Source: Bacteroidales bacterium UBA5235 (GTDB lineage Bacteria > Bacteroidota > Bacteroidia > Bacteroidales > VadinHA17). Taken from it: DNA of 8,413 nt. The translations under genes and the position numbers were made by a program. The notes beneath the pieces are model-generated. The model worked only from the letters and a program-made list of their open reading frames with translations, was not told where the DNA came from and searched no databases. Where the stretch lies: positions 22,508-30,920 of the forward strand of contig DHUL01000039.1 in NCBI GenBank assembly GCA_002409145.1, read 5' to 3'. This document shows positions 7,421-8,413 of the stretch, one piece after another; positions within the stretch are counted from its first letter, which is position 1; every line of letters starts with the position of its first letter.

Positions 7421-8392
7421 TTATTGCTGTGACTCTTCTGTTCTGTTTTTCTCATCGCTGTCATAAGCCCTTACAATTTGCTTGACAAGCCGATGTCTTA
7501 CTATATCCCTCTCATCAAAACGGATAATGGAAATTCCTTCAATACCATCCAGTAGCTTCATTGCCCTGAGCAATCCTGATTCGCTTCTTTTGGGCAGGTC
7601 TATCTGAGTGGTATCGCCTGTCAGGATGAACTTGGAGCTCACACCCATTCTTGTGAGGAACATCTTGAGCTGGTTCATGGTTGCATTCTGGGCTTCGTCA
7701 AGTATGACAAAGCAGCTCTCGAGTGTTCTTCCTCTCATGAACGCCAGCGGGGCAATCTGCACTGTGCCATCTTCTATCCACTGTTCAAGCTTTCGGAATG
7801 GGATCATGTCATGCAGGGCATCATAGAGAGGCTGGAGATACGGATCAAGCTTGTCCTTCATGTCTCCGGGCAGAAAGCCCAGCCGTTCTCCCGCTTCGAC
7901 GGCAGGACGTGTGAGCACGATCTTCTTAACCTCATGGTTTTTCAAAGCCCTGACGGCAAGCGCAATGGCAGTGTATGTTTTACCGGTTCCGGCAGGACCT
8001 TCGGCAATGATAAGGTCATTACCGGCATACTCCTTCACCAGTAAAAGCTGGTTGACAGTGCGTGCCCTTATGGGCCGGCCACTGGTGCCGAAGACAAGAG
8101 CATCCTCAAAATCTCCGCTGGCGGCCGACCGCATATGATCATCATCAAGGATCAGCCTCTCCAGGTCACCCTCCTCGAGGCGGTTGTAACGCCTATAATA
8201 ATCAACGAGTTCATTCATACGGGAGATAAAAACAGAAACCTCTTCGGCCTCTCCTACACATTTGATCTCATTTCCCCTGGCTATCAGCCTGACCTTAGGG
8301 AAATAACCCTGAATCAGATCAAGCAACCTGTTGTTAGGCCCCAGCATGACCACCGGATCAATACCATCAAGTAAAATTACCTGTTCCGTCAT
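7421..8392 (-). CDS. PhoH-family ATPase (PhoH/YbeZ-like)
   Basis: The protein has 323 residues, normal for the PhoH/YbeZ family. Residues about 15-65 form a short KH-like N-terminal region. The P-loop ATPase follows: Walker A GPAGTGKT at 132-139, the family block RPAVEAGERLGFLPGD at 162-177, Walker B VILDEAQN at 229-236, a sensor-like TGDTTQIDLP at 258-267, and the late block DIVRHRLVKQIVRAY at 296-310 with probable arginine-finger residues. All ATPase motifs look intact. PhoH proteins are cytoplasmic; E. coli YbeZ associates with the RNase YbeY and PhoH2 proteins have RNA helicase activity, but the role of this copy is inferred. The name PhoH comes from a phosphate-starvation gene and does not prove that regulation here. 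No ybeY is present in the window. It is the first visible gene of the minus-strand operon ahead of purC. The start is supported by an upstream SD; the C-terminal tail (about 311-323) is charged and probably disordered. Confidence 0.95.
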   Translation of the reverse strand: MTEQVILLDGIDPVVMLGPNNRLLDLIQGYFPKVRLIARGNEIKCVGEAEEVSVFISRMNELVDYYRRYNRLEEGDLERLILDDDHMRSAASGDFEDALVFGTSGRPIRARTVNQLLLVKEYAGNDLIIAEGPAGTGKTYTAIALAVRALKNHEVKKIVLTRPAVEAGERLGFLPGDMKDKLDPYLQPLYDALHDMIPFRKLEQWIEDGTVQIAPLAFMRGRTLESCFVILDEAQNATMNQLKMFLTRMGVSSKFILTGDTTQIDLPKRSESGLLRAMKLLDGIEGISIIRFDERDIVRHRLVKQIVRAYDSDEKNRTEESQQ

Positions 8393-8395
8393 CTG

Positions 8396-8401
8396 CCTCT
8401 C
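8396..8401 (-). promoter_or_regulatory. Shine-Dalgarno of the PhoH-family gene
   Basis: Reading the minus strand, GAGAGG lies three bases before ATG (8392-8390), and a second purine-rich GGAG lies at 8407-8404, 11 bases before it. Together they support the start at 8392. The window ends 12 bases beyond GAGAGG, so the promoter cannot be seen. Confidence 0.5.
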
Positions 8402-8413
8402 TTCTCCAGCTCT

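Noticed and set aside
7851..8138. Plus-strand frames opposite the PhoH gene
   Set aside because: They lie wholly antisense to conserved ATPase motifs and show no recognisable protein features.

Overview
This 8.4 kb window looks like a piece of chromosome from a member of the Bacteroidota, probably Bacteroidales or a relative. The evidence is the gene set: a PhoH-family ATPase directly followed by a long-form PurC, then a LysM plus periplasmic-binding-fold protein, and next to them a patatin/POTRA/outer-membrane-barrel protein ending in Phe. This placement is an inference from gene families and order; no rRNA or other marker gene is present. Coding density is very high, with five genes and no gap longer than 59 bp. 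I see no tRNA, rRNA, CRISPR array, insertion sequence, attachment site or origin.

Plus strand, 1-4427: a patatin-like phospholipase joined to one POTRA domain and a C-terminal 16-strand-type barrel (type Vd autotransporter / PlpD-like layout), cut at its 5' end by the window edge. After a 59-bp gap comes a 746-residue cytoplasmic protein with about 500 residues of unrecognised helical sequence followed by about six TPR repeats.

Minus strand, 8392 down to 4402: phoH-like ATPase, purC (11-bp gap) and a secreted LysM-LysM-periplasmic-binding-fold protein (56-bp gap to the chosen start), laid out as one likely operon. The two blocks converge, and the TPR gene and the LysM gene overlap tail to tail by 26 bp.

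The two ends of the window encode cell-envelope functions (surface lipase/barrel; peptidoglycan-binding sensor-like protein), with purine synthesis and a PhoH RNA-linked ATPase upstream on the minus strand. I see no clear new defence or mobile system. The least explained items are the N-terminal part of the TPR protein, the role of the LysM/binding-fold fusion that has no ABC transporter beside it, and the overlapping 3' ends of the convergent genes.
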